Shown here: positions 15,139 through 24,593 of the stretch, in pieces | Position numbering within the stretch: position 1 is the first letter of the stretch | Layout of the letters: every line of letters begins with the position of its first letter | Origin: Chitinophaga niabensis | Lineage (GTDB): Bacteria > Bacteroidota > Bacteroidia > Chitinophagales > Chitinophagaceae | DNA: 64,000 bases | Direction of reading: 5' to 3' | NCBI GenBank assembly: GCA_017849435.1 | Contig: JAFIGY010000020.1 | Span: forward strand, 493,425-557,424 | Position numbers and translations under genes: made by a program | The notes under the pieces: generated by a model | Database searches by the model: none | Told to the model about the DNA's origin: nothing | What the model saw: the letters and a program-made list of their open reading frames with translations, nothing else

Positions 15139-16311
15139 TTACATTTTCTCTATCACCATGGCGCTGGCGCCCCCTCCCCCGTTGCAGATACCGGCTACGC
15201 CGTAGCGGCCGTTCTGGCGGTGCAGGATGGAAGTAAGGGTAACGATGATGCGGGCGCCGCTACAGCCGATGGGGTGCCCTAAAGCCACCGCCCCTCCCCA
15301 TACATTGAGCGTCTCCGGCCGGATGCCAAGATCGCGCTCGTTAGCCAGTGCTACGCAGGAGAACGCTTCATTGATCTCGGAATAATCCATATCGGCAATG
15401 GTCAGTCCTGCTTTTTTGAGGGCTTTGTTAATGGCTTTTACCGGCGTGGTGGTGAACCATTCCGGCGCCTGGGAAGCATCCGCAAAACTCACGATGCGTG
15501 CCAACGGCTTGAGACCCAGCTCTTTCAGCTTCTCCCCGCTCACCAGCACCACGGCGGCAGCGCCATCGTTAATATTGGAAGCGTTGGCGGCCGTAACGGT
15601 ACCGTCTTTCTGGAAAGTGGGCTTCAGTGTAGGTATCTTGTCGAAATTCACTTTTTTATAATCTTCGTCTTCACTTACGGTGACAGCTTGTTTGCCGGGC
15701 ACTTCCACGGGCACTATTTCATCCGCAAAGTACCCTTTACCCCAGGCCTCCGCAGATCGCCGGTAGCTTTGTATGGCGTAAGCGTCCTGGTCTTCCCGCG
15801 TGATCTTGTATTCCGCTGCGCAGATCTCGGCGGCGTTGCCCATGTGGAAATCTTTGTAAGGGTCCCAGAGCCCGTCCCGCAGCACGCCGTCGATCACCGC
15901 ACCGTTACCCAGGCGGTAACCGTTCCGGGCTTTATCGAGATAATAAGGGATATTGCTCATACTTTCCATGCCGCCGGCCACTACCACGTCGTTATCCCCA
16001 AGCAGGATGCTTTGCGCCCCGAGCATGATGGCTTTCATACCGGATGCGCATACCTTGTTCACGGTGGTGCAGGGAACGGTATTGGGGAGGCCGGCGTACA
16101 GACTGGCCTGATTGGCCGGTGCCTGGCCGAGGTTGGCGCTGATCACATTACCCATGTACACTTCCTGCACCTGTTCTGCCTTTACCTTCGCTCTTTCCAG
16201 TGCGGCCTTTATTACCGTAGCGCCCAGCTGCGTGGCCGGTACGGGCGACAAAGTGCCGCTGAAACTGCCGATGGGCGTTCTGGCTATGGATACGATAAAT
16301 ACTTCTTTCAT
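15139..16311 (-). CDS. Acetyl-CoA acetyltransferase (thiolase)
   Basis: Biosynthetic-type thiolase, 390 aa, which condenses two acetyl-CoA or cleaves acetoacetyl-CoA. The nucleophile is Cys88 in NKVCASGMKA. The second catalytic pair lies in GHPIGCSGARI (His and Cys), and NEAFSCVAL carries the Asn-Glu-Ala-Phe motif. The C-terminus GGGGASAMVIE is typical. It is cytoplasmic. It starts divergently from dnaG, with a TAAATTTG -7 element 40 nt upstream. No other ketone-body or beta-oxidation genes are adjacent, so its pathway role (isoleucine, ketone or lipid turnover) cannot be set from context. Confidence 0.94.
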   Translation of the reverse strand: MKEVFIVSIARTPIGSFSGTLSPVPATQLGATVIKAALERAKVKAEQVQEVYMGNVISANLGQAPANQASLYAGLPNTVPCTTVNKVCASGMKAIMLGAQSILLGDNDVVVAGGMESMSNIPYYLDKARNGYRLGNGAVIDGVLRDGLWDPYKDFHMGNAAEICAAEYKITREDQDAYAIQSYRRSAEAWGKGYFADEIVPVEVPGKQAVTVSEDEDYKKVNFDKIPTLKPTFQKDGTVTAANASNINDGAAAVVLVSGEKLKELGLKPLARIVSFADASQAPEWFTTTPVKAINKALKKAGLTIADMDYSEINEAFSCVALANERDLGIRPETLNVWGGAVALGHPIGCSGARIIVTLTSILHRQNGRYGVAGICNGGGGASAMVIEKM

Positions 16312-16351
16312 CTGAGGTTCGTTTGTTTTGGTGAATCGTTCGGAAAATCTC

Positions 16352-16359
16352 CAAATTTA
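16352..16359 (-). promoter_or_regulatory. -7 promoter element of the thiolase gene
   Basis: The minus strand reads TAAATTTG, an exact TAnnTTTG match, 40 nt before the thiolase ATG. Confidence 0.5.
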
Positions 16360-16397
16360 CGGAAAATAGAGGGTACTTCCGTTTTGGGAATTTCCCC

Positions 16398-16405
16398 TAT
16401 GTTTG
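16398..16405 (+). promoter_or_regulatory. -7 promoter element of dnaG
   Basis: TATGTTTG matches TAnnTTTG and ends 19 nt before the TTG start of dnaG. Confidence 0.5.
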
Positions 16406-16424
16406 CATTTGGCAAATCCGAAAC

Positions 16425-18404
16425 TTGATCTCCCAGAACACCATACAGCAGATATTAAACCGCATCGACATTGTGGAAATCGTGGGCTCCTTCGTAAAAT
16501 TGAAGAAGCGGGGCGCCAATTACCTCGGCCTCTGCCCTTTCCATAACGAAAAATCTCCTTCCTTCACAGTTTCCGGCAGCAAGGAGATCTACAAATGCTT
16601 CGGCTGCGGCAAAAGCGGCAATACGATCAATTTCCTCATGGAGCACGAAAAGTACTCCTACGTGGAAGCTTTGCGGTGGCTGGCACAACGCTATGGCGTA
16701 GAGATCGAGGAGAAAGAGGTAAGCCCGGAGGTAAAAGCGCAACAGCAGCTGGCAGACAGCCTTTTTATCATCAATAACTTCGCCCGCGATTATTTCGTGA
16801 ACACGCTCTTCAACACGGAAGAAGGCCAGAGCGTGGGTTTGAGCTATTTCGAGGAAAGGGGGTTTTCCGAAGAGATCATCCGCAAATTCCAGCTCGGGTA
16901 CTGCCTCAATGAACGCGATGCATTCGTGAGGACGGCCGTTGCCAAAGGCTATAACCAGGAATACCTGCAAAAGACAGGGCTTGTCACCATCCGGAACGAA
17001 CAACCTGTAGATAACTACCGGGGCCGCGTGATCTTCCCCATCCATAACCAGAGCGGAAAAGTGCTCGGGTTCGGGGCGCGCATCCTGGTGAAATCAGACC
17101 GGGCACCGAAATACATCAACTCTCCGGAGAACGATATCTACGTCAAGAGCAAAGTGCTCTACGGCACATATTTCGCGCGGCATGCCATCGACCGGCTGAA
17201 TGAATGCCTGCTGGTAGAAGGTTATACCGATGTGATCTCCCTTCACCAGGCCGGGATCGAGAACGTAGTGGCCTCCAGCGGTACCTCGCTCACTACCGAC
17301 CAGCTGCGCCTGATCAAGAAGTTCACCAACAACCTTACCATCCTTTACGATGGTGACAATGCCGGTATCAAAGCCGCGCTGCGCGGGCTGGACATGGCCA
17401 TCGAGGAAGGTCTGAACGTAAAGCTCGCCCTGATACCTGATAAAGAGGATCCCGACAGTTATGTGAGGAAGATCGGGGCCGAGGGGTTCCGGCAGTTCAT
17501 TGCCGAGAAGAAGCAGGACTTCATTCTTTTCAAGCTGCAGGTTTCGTTGCAGGAAGCAGGGAACGATACCGCGAAGAAGTCACAGCTCGTGAACGAGATC
17601 GCCGAAACGATCGCGCGGATCGACAAGGTAGAGGATTTCACCCGGCAGCAGGATTACATCCGCCAGTGCAGCCAGCTACTGAAGATCGACGAGGGCGGCA
17701 TGGTTACGCTGGTGAACAAGTATATCCGCGAGCGGCTGACCAAACAAGCCGCACAGCAAACCCGTCAACAAACATCACAACAGCAGGAAGACGGTCCTTC
17801 CCTCGCGGAACAGTACCCTGAATATTTCCAGGATGACCAGGCGCCCGAAGCGGCGATCGACAATCTTTTCAACCGGGATGAGCGGCAGGAAAGAGAGCTC
17901 GTTAAAATACTACTCCGCTTTGGCGACAAACCGTTCAGCGAAGAAGCGCAGAACACCGTAGCGGATTACATCTTCCATCTGCCTTACGATTTCGAATCGC
18001 TGGCAGACAGTGAAGTGGTAAAGAAAATATTGCGGGAATATAAAACGCATTACGACCAGGGGAATCCCCTGGATAAAAAGTGGTTCCTCTACCACCAGGA
18101 CGGCGATATCGCCAAAAACGTGGCGCTGATACTGGAAGATAAAGAAGCGGAACTCAGTCCCAACTGGGCGGATCGTTTCGAGATCAAAACCGTTTATGGG
18201 GACAATGCCTATCTCAAAGACACCATCTCCACCACCAACTATCTCATCCTCCGCAAGATCAAAAAACTGATCATCGAAAACCAGCAGGAGATGGAAAAAG
18301 CTACGGAACTGGAAGTTCAGATGAAATGTGTGGAGATGCACCAGCACCTCAAACAACTGGAGCAGGAGTTAACCCAGCAGCTCGGGATGGTAATTTTCAG
18401 GTAG
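16425..18404 (+). CDS. dnaG: DNA primase
   Basis: Makes RNA primers at the replication fork. The N-terminal zinc-binding domain has C37, H40, C58 and C61 (CHC2 type). A catalytic TOPRIM core follows, with LLVEGYTDVISLHQAG and YDGDNAG. The C-terminal helicase-binding region (about 470-659) is helical and contains a glutamine-rich stretch (QQTRQQTSQQQ). It is 659 aa, a normal Bacteroidota length. The start is TTG at 16425: the first residues ISQNTIQQILNRIDIVEIVG match the DnaG N-terminus and no in-frame ATG precedes the zinc domain. It ends in an 8-bp tail-to-tail overlap with folA. Confidence 0.96.
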   Translation: MISQNTIQQILNRIDIVEIVGSFVKLKKRGANYLGLCPFHNEKSPSFTVSGSKEIYKCFGCGKSGNTINFLMEHEKYSYVEALRWLAQRYGVEIEEKEVSPEVKAQQQLADSLFIINNFARDYFVNTLFNTEEGQSVGLSYFEERGFSEEIIRKFQLGYCLNERDAFVRTAVAKGYNQEYLQKTGLVTIRNEQPVDNYRGRVIFPIHNQSGKVLGFGARILVKSDRAPKYINSPENDIYVKSKVLYGTYFARHAIDRLNECLLVEGYTDVISLHQAGIENVVASSGTSLTTDQLRLIKKFTNNLTILYDGDNAGIKAALRGLDMAIEEGLNVKLALIPDKEDPDSYVRKIGAEGFRQFIAEKKQDFILFKLQVSLQEAGNDTAKKSQLVNEIAETIARIDKVEDFTRQQDYIRQCSQLLKIDEGGMVTLVNKYIRERLTKQAAQQTRQQTSQQQEDGPSLAEQYPEYFQDDQAPEAAIDNLFNRDERQERELVKILLRFGDKPFSEEAQNTVADYIFHLPYDFESLADSEVVKKILREYKTHYDQGNPLDKKWFLYHQDGDIAKNVALILEDKEAELSPNWADRFEIKTVYGDNAYLKDTISTTNYLILRKIKKLIIENQQEMEKATELEVQMKCVEMHQHLKQLEQELTQQLGMVIFR

Positions 18405-18900
18405 TTGCTTTTTTCCTTTCCCAGCGCTCAAAAGTATACGCATAGTTATTCTTCTCATCCGCGGGATGCGACTCACTGTCCTTCAGCTCCCACTCTTCCC
18501 GGCTGAATTCCGGGAAATAGGCGTCGCCCTGCAGCGTAGTATGTACGCGGGTCAGGTAGATGCGATCCACTATCGGCATGGCCTGTTTGAATATTTCTCC
18601 GCCGCCGGCGATGAATATTTCATGGGTGTCCTGGGCTTCCGCTGCGCGCACGCCCTCTTCGAGCGAAGGAACGATGATGGTACCGGGATAGGAATAATCC
18701 TGCTGCCGGGTGATCACGATATTCTGCCTTCCTTTCAGCGACCCGTCCAGGGATTCGAAAGTTTTCCGGCCCATGACCATCGGGTGCCCCCAGGTGGTGT
18801 TCTTGAAGAATTGCATATCGCCTGGCAGTTTCCAGGGCAATTGATTATCGATACCGATCACATTGTTCTCGGAGGCGGCTACAATAATGGAAATGATCAT
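18397..18900 (-). CDS. folA: Dihydrofolate reductase
   Basis: NADPH-dependent reduction of dihydrofolate to tetrahydrofolate, 167 aa. Family motifs are [20 protein letters not shown] at the N-terminus, [12 protein letters not shown] with the catalytic-site Asp, VMGRKTFES, and [10 protein letters not shown] (NADPH-binding Gly pair). The start overlaps the thyA stop by 4 bp (ATGA). The two enzymes form an operon that makes dTMP and regenerates the folate it oxidises. Confidence 0.96.
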   Translation of the reverse strand: MIISIIVAASENNVIGIDNQLPWKLPGDMQFFKNTTWGHPMVMGRKTFESLDGSLKGRQNIVITRQQDYSYPGTIIVPSLEEGVRAAEAQDTHEIFIAGGGEIFKQAMPIVDRIYLTRVHTTLQGDAYFPEFSREEWELKDSESHPADEKNNYAYTFERWERKKATT

Positions 18901-19691
18901 ACGGCTACCGGGGCTTTAATGTGTGGATGGAACTGGTAGTTCTCCAATTCAAAATCTTCATACTGAAATCCGAAAATATCCTTCACCGCTGGATTGATCT
19001 TCATCACCGGCAAAGGATAAGGCGTGCGGCTCAATTGGAGTTTCGCCTGTTCAAGGTGATTGTTATACAGATGCACATCGCCAAAGCTGTGTATGAATTC
19101 GCCGGGCTGTAAATCGCATACCTGCGCGATCATCAGGGTGAGCAACGCATAGGAGGCAATATTGAAAGGTACGCCCAGGAACACATCCGCACTCCGCTGG
19201 TACAGCTGGCAGCTCAGCCGGCCGTTTGCTACGTAGAACTGGAAGAGGCAATGGCAGGGGCTTAGCGCCATATCCGGAAGGTCCGCTACGTTCCAGGCGT
19301 TTACAACGAGGCGCCGGGAATCGGGGTTCTTTTTGATCTGTGCTACCACATCGCTGATCTGGTCGTAAGTCTTTCCATCCGCACCTTCCCAGCTGCGCCA
19401 TTGTTTGCCGTACACAGGCCCCAGATCACCTTCCGCGTTCGCCCATTCGTCCCATATCTTTACCCCATGCTCCTGCAGATACCGCACATTCGTGTCCCCT
19501 TTCAGGAACCAGAGCAGTTCATAAATGATCGATTTCAGATGCAGTTTCTTGGTGGAAACCAGTGGAAATCCTTCCGCGAGGTTAAACCGCATCTGGTATC
19601 CGAAACAGCTGAGTGTACCCGTGCCCGTGCGGTCGGTTTTCTGATGGCCGTGATCAAGGATATGTTGGAGTAAATTCAGGTATTGTTGCAT
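18897..19691 (-). CDS. thyA: Thymidylate synthase
   Basis: Methylates dUMP to dTMP with methylene-tetrahydrofolate. It is 264 aa, the same length as E. coli ThyA. The nucleophile is Cys146 in [13 protein letters not shown]. The phosphate-binding Arg lies in KTDRTGTGT (about 21), with a further pair in [26 protein letters not shown] and the YxxH-type [12 protein letters not shown] motif are intact. It is the first gene of a two-gene operon with folA. No exact -7 element was found within 50 nt upstream. Confidence 0.97.
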   Translation of the reverse strand: MQQYLNLLQHILDHGHQKTDRTGTGTLSCFGYQMRFNLAEGFPLVSTKKLHLKSIIYELLWFLKGDTNVRYLQEHGVKIWDEWANAEGDLGPVYGKQWRSWEGADGKTYDQISDVVAQIKKNPDSRRLVVNAWNVADLPDMALSPCHCLFQFYVANGRLSCQLYQRSADVFLGVPFNIASYALLTLMIAQVCDLQPGEFIHSFGDVHLYNNHLEQAKLQLSRTPYPLPVMKINPAVKDIFGFQYEDFELENYQFHPHIKAPVAV

Positions 19692-20238
19692 AACCCTGCA
19701 AGTTACTGGTAAAAGCCGAAACCGCCTAGGGTCGCGGTAAAATGTGGAAAGCAGGTGAACAAAATCGTCAGATTACTGTTACTGATAATATAAAGAAAAC
19801 AGGTAAAAGAAACAAATCTACTTTCCCGTAAATTTCGTTAATCTGCAGAAACAGGAATAAGGAGGCACTTACAGCGGTTACAACATCCAAACGAAATTTC
19901 AGGAAAGACCTCGCTTATCATCGACCAAGATCCATTTTATTACAAGCAAGGCCGGAAAAAGATCAATCGACAATTACATCGGCTTCAAACCTATCTTTTA
20001 AAGGGAAAAAACCTGGAGCACCGAGAACGATTTTAGCGTAAAGACACACCCCAGGCAAGGATTACAGCATTGGCAAAGCCCCCGTCGGCCCTGCATGAGC
20101 TAGTTTTTCAACCTCTAAATCAAATGCTATGTAGCTGCACTCCCGTGCATGCAACGGCGTATCAGCCGGCATGCCTCATTTCCAACACTGATCATTTTTT
20201 ATCAACCTTCTCATTCTTAACCTCTAAATCGCCAAAAC
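19692..20238 (+). other. Long intergenic region upstream of the first SusC gene
   Basis: 547 bp with no gene I can support. A 12-mer, AACCTCTAAATC, occurs twice (20110-20121 and 20219-20230), the second copy 8 nt before the SusC ATG. One plus-strand frame (about 19846-20038) is open for some 64 codons without an ATG and has a protein-like composition (it contains FYYKQGRKKINRQLHRLQTY), possibly a gene remnant. No exact TAnnTTTG promoter element was seen. Confidence 0.5.
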
Positions 20239-23202
20239 ATGTATCAGATCAAACAATTGACGCTGCTGCTGTTGCTGCTGTGTAGTGCCTTTGTGGCGGC
20301 TGCACAGCAAAAGGTGACCGGAAGGGTCACAGATGCCAGCGGCAACGGCATTCCCGGGGTAACTGTACGGATACAGCAGTCCACCCACGGAGCCATTACA
20401 GACGCCAACGGCCGTTTTTCCGTAGAAGCATCTAACGGAAGCGTCCTCATCTTTTCTTTCACCGGCTACAAAACCCAGCAGTTGACCGTTAGCGGTAATA
20501 CGATCAACGTTACCATGCAGGAAGACTACGCCAACCTGGATGAAGTAGTGATCACGGGTTTGGCCACCTCCGTTAAAAGGAGCAATCTCGCCAACGCAGT
20601 AGCCACTATATCCGCCAAAGAGCTTTATGGTGTAGCGCCCGCGCAAACTTTCGACGCCGCGCTCAGCGGCAAGATCCCCGGTGCGCTGATCACCGCCAAT
20701 TCCGGCGCACCCGGCGGCGGAATCTCCGTAAAGATGCGCGGTGTTACTTCCGTGTTCGGTAACTCGCAGCCACTCTATGTTGTGGATGGCATATTCATCA
20801 GCAACGTGAGCATTCCTGCAGGACTCAACATTATCACGGCAGCTGCTTCAGCGGGTAATCCGCAGAACCAGGACAATCCCTCCAGCCGTGTAGCCGACAT
20901 CAATCCGGACGATATCGAAAACATCGAAATACTGAAAGGAGCCTCTGCAGCTGCGATCTATGGCGCCAAAGCTGCGGCAGGTGTAATCATCATCACCACC
21001 AAAAAAGGAAGCTCCTCCGGTAAAACCACGGTTCGTTTCCGGCAGGATGTAGGTGTGAATGTGGCCCGCAAGCTGTTGGGCATGCGGCACTTCACGGAAG
21101 AAACCGCGCTTGATTATGGCGGAGCGGCAGCAAAGGCGCAGTTCATCGCTGCCCGCGATGCCGGTAAATTGTACGATTATGAGAAAGAATTGTACGGAGA
21201 GAAAGGTCTGCTCCTCAATACCGGCGTAAGTGTCAGTGGAGGCGATGAAAGAACAGGTGTCTATTTTTCCGCCAATCGCAAAGCCGAAGACGGGATCATC
21301 AAAAACACCGGCTACCTTAATAACGCCCTTCGTCTCAACGTGGATCACAAGATCAGCGACCGCATAACGGCCGGATTGCGGATGACCTATATCAATTCCT
21401 CCGCAGACCGCGGACTCACCAATAACGACAACAACAGCGTTACCTATGGTGTATCCCTCGCTTCCACTCCGGAATTCATTGAGCTGCATCCGGATGCTTT
21501 CGGAAATTATCCCATCAATCCCGGAGCAGCCAATTTCCTCGAAACCCGCGACAAGATCCGCAACAACGAAACCGTGAACCGCGTGATCTCCGGCGGAGAG
21601 ATCAAAGCGACCCTGCACAACAACAATATGACCAATACCAAATTGATCGTCCGGGGCGGGATCGATTACTTCAATCTCAAAACAGAAGCGATCTTCCCCA
21701 GGTCACTCCAGTTTATGAAAGGCGGCCTCAACGGCGCTTCCATACAGGGGAATACCAACAATCTCAACACCAATGTGGCCGCTATACTCGTGAACAGTCT
21801 CGAAGCCAATTCCAAACTTAACTTCACAACTTCCCTTGGCGCCACACTCGAAACCGGCAACCTGGATAACCTCATCGCCACCGCCACAAACCTGCTGCCA
21901 CAACAGACCAACGTAGACCAGGCCTCCGCCTCCCAGTTGCAACAATTCAGGCAGAAGTACCGCGACAATGGCATCTTCATACAGGAAGAAGTACTGATCA
22001 TGGACGCCATCACCGCCGCTGCCGGTGTTCGTTTTGACCGGTCCACCAACAACGGCGATTACAGGAAGTACTTTGTGCTGCCAAAGGCAGCGCTATCCTG
22101 GAACCTTGCCAAGATGCCATTCTGGAACGTTCGCAGCATCAACAGCTTCAAAGTACGAGCAGCCTATGGTCAGGCAGGTAACGTAGCACCCTATGGCGCG
22201 AAGTTCCTGGCACTTACTGCCAGCAACATCGGCGGGCAGCCGGGATCGCTGGTAGACACGCAGTTAGGGAATACGAACATCGAGCAGGAAAAACAAACAG
22301 AGCTCGAAGCCGGACTGGATATCAGCTTCTTCAACGGCCGCCTCAGCCTGGAGGCCTCTTACTACAACAAGAAAATATTTGACCTCCTGCTCCGCCGCGC
22401 GGTAGCGCCCTCCACAGGCTTTGCGCAACAGTGGGTGAATGGCGGCGACCTTCGGAACAGGGGTATTGAGATCGGTATAAATGCCACGCCGGTTGACAAG
22501 AAAGTCATTCGCTGGAACATCGCTGTCAATTTCTGGAAAAACACTTCCGAAGTCACCCGCCTGACCATTCCCGCCTTCCCGCTTGGCGCTTTCGGCAATA
22601 CGCTGGGGAACTTCTACATTCAGCAAGGCAAGTCCGCCACGCAGATCATCGGCACACTCGGTACCGGTAAAGGCATAGGCGTGCTGGGTAATGCGGAACC
22701 GGATTTCCAGATGAGCTTTTACAACGATGTAACCGTGCTGAAGAATCTCAGCCTGCGTTTCATGATCCATTGGAAAAAAGGTGGCGATAACATCAATCTC
22801 ACCCAACTGCTGTCTGATCTTTCCAAAACCAGCTACGACTATGACGCTATGGATTACGGCAACGTCAAAAACGGTGTGTACCGCGTGAATGCATTAGTGA
22901 ATAACGATGCCAGCGTAAGGGTACAGGATGCTTCGTATGTGCGTATCCGTGAGATAGGTCTTTATTACAACATTCCTATCCCGAAGAACCGCTACATATC
23001 TGCCGTGAACGTTGGGGCATCAGCGAACAACTGGTTCACTTTCACCAAATACAAGAGCTACGATCCGGAATCATCCAACTTCGGCAGCAATACCATGTCC
23101 ACATCCACCACACGCGGCAGCACCGGTGTTTCCACAGGTGTGGAAGTAACACCATACCCTGCTTCCAAGCGGGCGGAGCTGCACCTGGCGGTAACCTTCT
23201 GA
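20239..23202 (+). CDS. SusC-like TonB-dependent outer-membrane transporter
   Basis: Outer-membrane transporter that takes up a ligand captured by its SusD partner, powered by TonB. It is 987 aa. A signal peptide (MYQIKQLTLLLLLLCSAFVAAA) leads into a carboxypeptidase-D-like domain starting KVTGRVTDASGNGIPGVTV. The TonB-box region DEVVITG, a plug domain with VKMRGVTSVFGNSQPLYVVDG, and a 22-strand barrel ending in HLAVTF follow. It lacks an STN domain, so it should not signal to a FecR/ECF pair. It is followed after 18 nt by its SusD. No degradative enzyme is linked, so the ligand (sugar, peptide or other) cannot be inferred. Confidence 0.94.
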   Translation: MYQIKQLTLLLLLLCSAFVAAAQQKVTGRVTDASGNGIPGVTVRIQQSTHGAITDANGRFSVEASNGSVLIFSFTGYKTQQLTVSGNTINVTMQEDYANLDEVVITGLATSVKRSNLANAVATISAKELYGVAPAQTFDAALSGKIPGALITANSGAPGGGISVKMRGVTSVFGNSQPLYVVDGIFISNVSIPAGLNIITAAASAGNPQNQDNPSSRVADINPDDIENIEILKGASAAAIYGAKAAAGVIIITTKKGSSSGKTTVRFRQDVGVNVARKLLGMRHFTEETALDYGGAAAKAQFIAARDAGKLYDYEKELYGEKGLLLNTGVSVSGGDERTGVYFSANRKAEDGIIKNTGYLNNALRLNVDHKISDRITAGLRMTYINSSADRGLTNNDNNSVTYGVSLASTPEFIELHPDAFGNYPINPGAANFLETRDKIRNNETVNRVISGGEIKATLHNNNMTNTKLIVRGGIDYFNLKTEAIFPRSLQFMKGGLNGASIQGNTNNLNTNVAAILVNSLEANSKLNFTTSLGATLETGNLDNLIATATNLLPQQTNVDQASASQLQQFRQKYRDNGIFIQEEVLIMDAITAAAGVRFDRSTNNGDYRKYFVLPKAALSWNLAKMPFWNVRSINSFKVRAAYGQAGNVAPYGAKFLALTASNIGGQPGSLVDTQLGNTNIEQEKQTELEAGLDISFFNGRLSLEASYYNKKIFDLLLRRAVAPSTGFAQQWVNGGDLRNRGIEIGINATPVDKKVIRWNIAVNFWKNTSEVTRLTIPAFPLGAFGNTLGNFYIQQGKSATQIIGTLGTGKGIGVLGNAEPDFQMSFYNDVTVLKNLSLRFMIHWKKGGDNINLTQLLSDLSKTSYDYDAMDYGNVKNGVYRVNALVNNDASVRVQDASYVRIREIGLYYNIPIPKNRYISAVNVGASANNWFTFTKYKSYDPESSNFGSNTMSTSTTRGSTGVSTGVEVTPYPASKRAELHLAVTF

Positions 23203-23220
23203 TTGTGAACATCCTTAAAA

Positions 23221-24534
23221 ATGAACATCATGAAACAATATAAAATAGCTATCATCCTGCTGCTGTCCGGCACTCTCCTGACTTCGCTGAATGCCTGTCA
23301 GAAGGGAGAGATCCCCAACCTTAATACGCCCATTGCAGGGGACATTGTGAAGTCAGCAAGCAGGGAACAACTGATGAACCTCGCGGTGGGCATGGAATCC
23401 GGCATGCGTCTTACATTGAATACGTACTATGATGCATTTGGCCTCCTCGGCCGGGAGATCTACCGCTTCTCCGCATCGGAGCCCCGCTACACAGGAGAAT
23501 TGATGCGTGGTCAGCTGGATAACAACACATTCTACACCACCAATCCCTGGACCTCCCGTTACCGCATTGTACGGCAGGCTAACATTCTCATTGACGCAGC
23601 CACCAATTCCGCGGCCATCACCGATCCGCAGAAAAAAGGATACCTCGGCTTTGCGAGAACGGTTATCGCTTACGAGCTGCTTCTGAACCTGAATATGACC
23701 TACACCAACGGAATCCGCACGGATGTGAAAGATCCGGATCACCTCGGTCCTTTCAAAGGCTACCCGGAATCATTGACAGATATTGCCAATCTGCTGGATC
23801 AGGCGAAAACAGACCTGACCGGCAGTGAAGTGATATTCCCGCTGTCACCGGGGTTTGCCGGGTTCAACACACCCGCCGGCCTGCTGAAATTCAACCGCGC
23901 GCTTGCGGCCAGGGTGGCTGTATACCGCCAGCAGTGGGCATCAGCGCTTGCAGCGTTGAACGAATCGTTCTTTGATCTGAACGGTTCTTTTAGCCTGGGC
24001 ATTTTCCATGTATACTCCGCCAACTCGGGAGATCAGCTCAACCTGCTGTTCCTCCCGCAGAACAACCCCGGCGAGAACCGGCTGGCGCATCCCAGCTATG
24101 CTGCGGACATCGCTGCCGGAGACGACCGCATCCAGAAAGCCACGCTCCGCACCACTGCCGTTACGATAGATGGCCTTACTTCCAACAGGGACGTTTGGGT
24201 CTATCGGTCTAACGTAGACCCGGTGCCCATCATCCGCAACGAAGAGCTGATCCTGATCTACGCCGAAGCGAAGATCCAGCTGACCCAACTGCCGGACGCC
24301 ATCGTCGCACTTAACAGGATCCGCACTTCCCATGGCCTTGCTCCTTATGCCGGTGCAGTTACCCAGCCGGCACTTACCACCGAAATGCTCACGCAACGGC
24401 GGTATTCGCTCTTCACGGAAGGGCACCGATGGGTGGACATGCGCAGGTACAATCGCCTGAATCAGTTGCCCAACGACCGGACCGGGGATAATGTACCAGA
24501 CAAATTCCCGATCCCGTTGACGGAATCGAATTAA
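23221..24534 (+). CDS. SusD/RagB-like surface lipoprotein
   Basis: Partner of the preceding SusC. It forms the lid of the transporter and binds ligand at the cell surface. It is 437 aa with a lipoprotein signal (lipobox SLNAC, Cys about 26). It has the SusD TPR-like helical region and a C-terminal segment with EELILIYAEAKIQLT and LNRIRTSHGL, followed by the RRYSLFTEGHRWVDMRRYNR motif. It is shorter than most SusD proteins (about 500 aa). A strong hairpin terminator follows immediately. Confidence 0.93.
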   Translation: MNIMKQYKIAIILLLSGTLLTSLNACQKGEIPNLNTPIAGDIVKSASREQLMNLAVGMESGMRLTLNTYYDAFGLLGREIYRFSASEPRYTGELMRGQLDNNTFYTTNPWTSRYRIVRQANILIDAATNSAAITDPQKKGYLGFARTVIAYELLLNLNMTYTNGIRTDVKDPDHLGPFKGYPESLTDIANLLDQAKTDLTGSEVIFPLSPGFAGFNTPAGLLKFNRALAARVAVYRQQWASALAALNESFFDLNGSFSLGIFHVYSANSGDQLNLLFLPQNNPGENRLAHPSYAADIAAGDDRIQKATLRTTAVTIDGLTSNRDVWVYRSNVDPVPIIRNEELILIYAEAKIQLTQLPDAIVALNRIRTSHGLAPYAGAVTQPALTTEMLTQRRYSLFTEGHRWVDMRRYNRLNQLPNDRTGDNVPDKFPIPLTESN

Positions 24535-24540
24535 AAAAAG

Positions 24541-24571
24541 AAGAGCGTAATGAGTGGATCATTACGCTCTT
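24541..24571. terminator. Bidirectional terminator between SusD and proline dehydrogenase
   Basis: A perfect 13-bp stem (AAGAGCGTAATGA, 5-nt loop) is flanked by seven A on the left and a T/C-rich run on the right. It follows the SusD stop by 6 nt and lies 22 nt past the end of the convergent proline dehydrogenase gene, so it can serve both. Confidence 0.85.
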
Positions 24572-24593
24572 CTCTCTTTATACTTTTACCGCC

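Noticed and set aside
20070-20285. 71-codon plus-strand frame overlapping the SusC start
   Set aside because: It overlaps the SusC signal peptide by 47 bp, has no homologous look or promoter, and its end is the CTG-rich signal sequence read in another frame.
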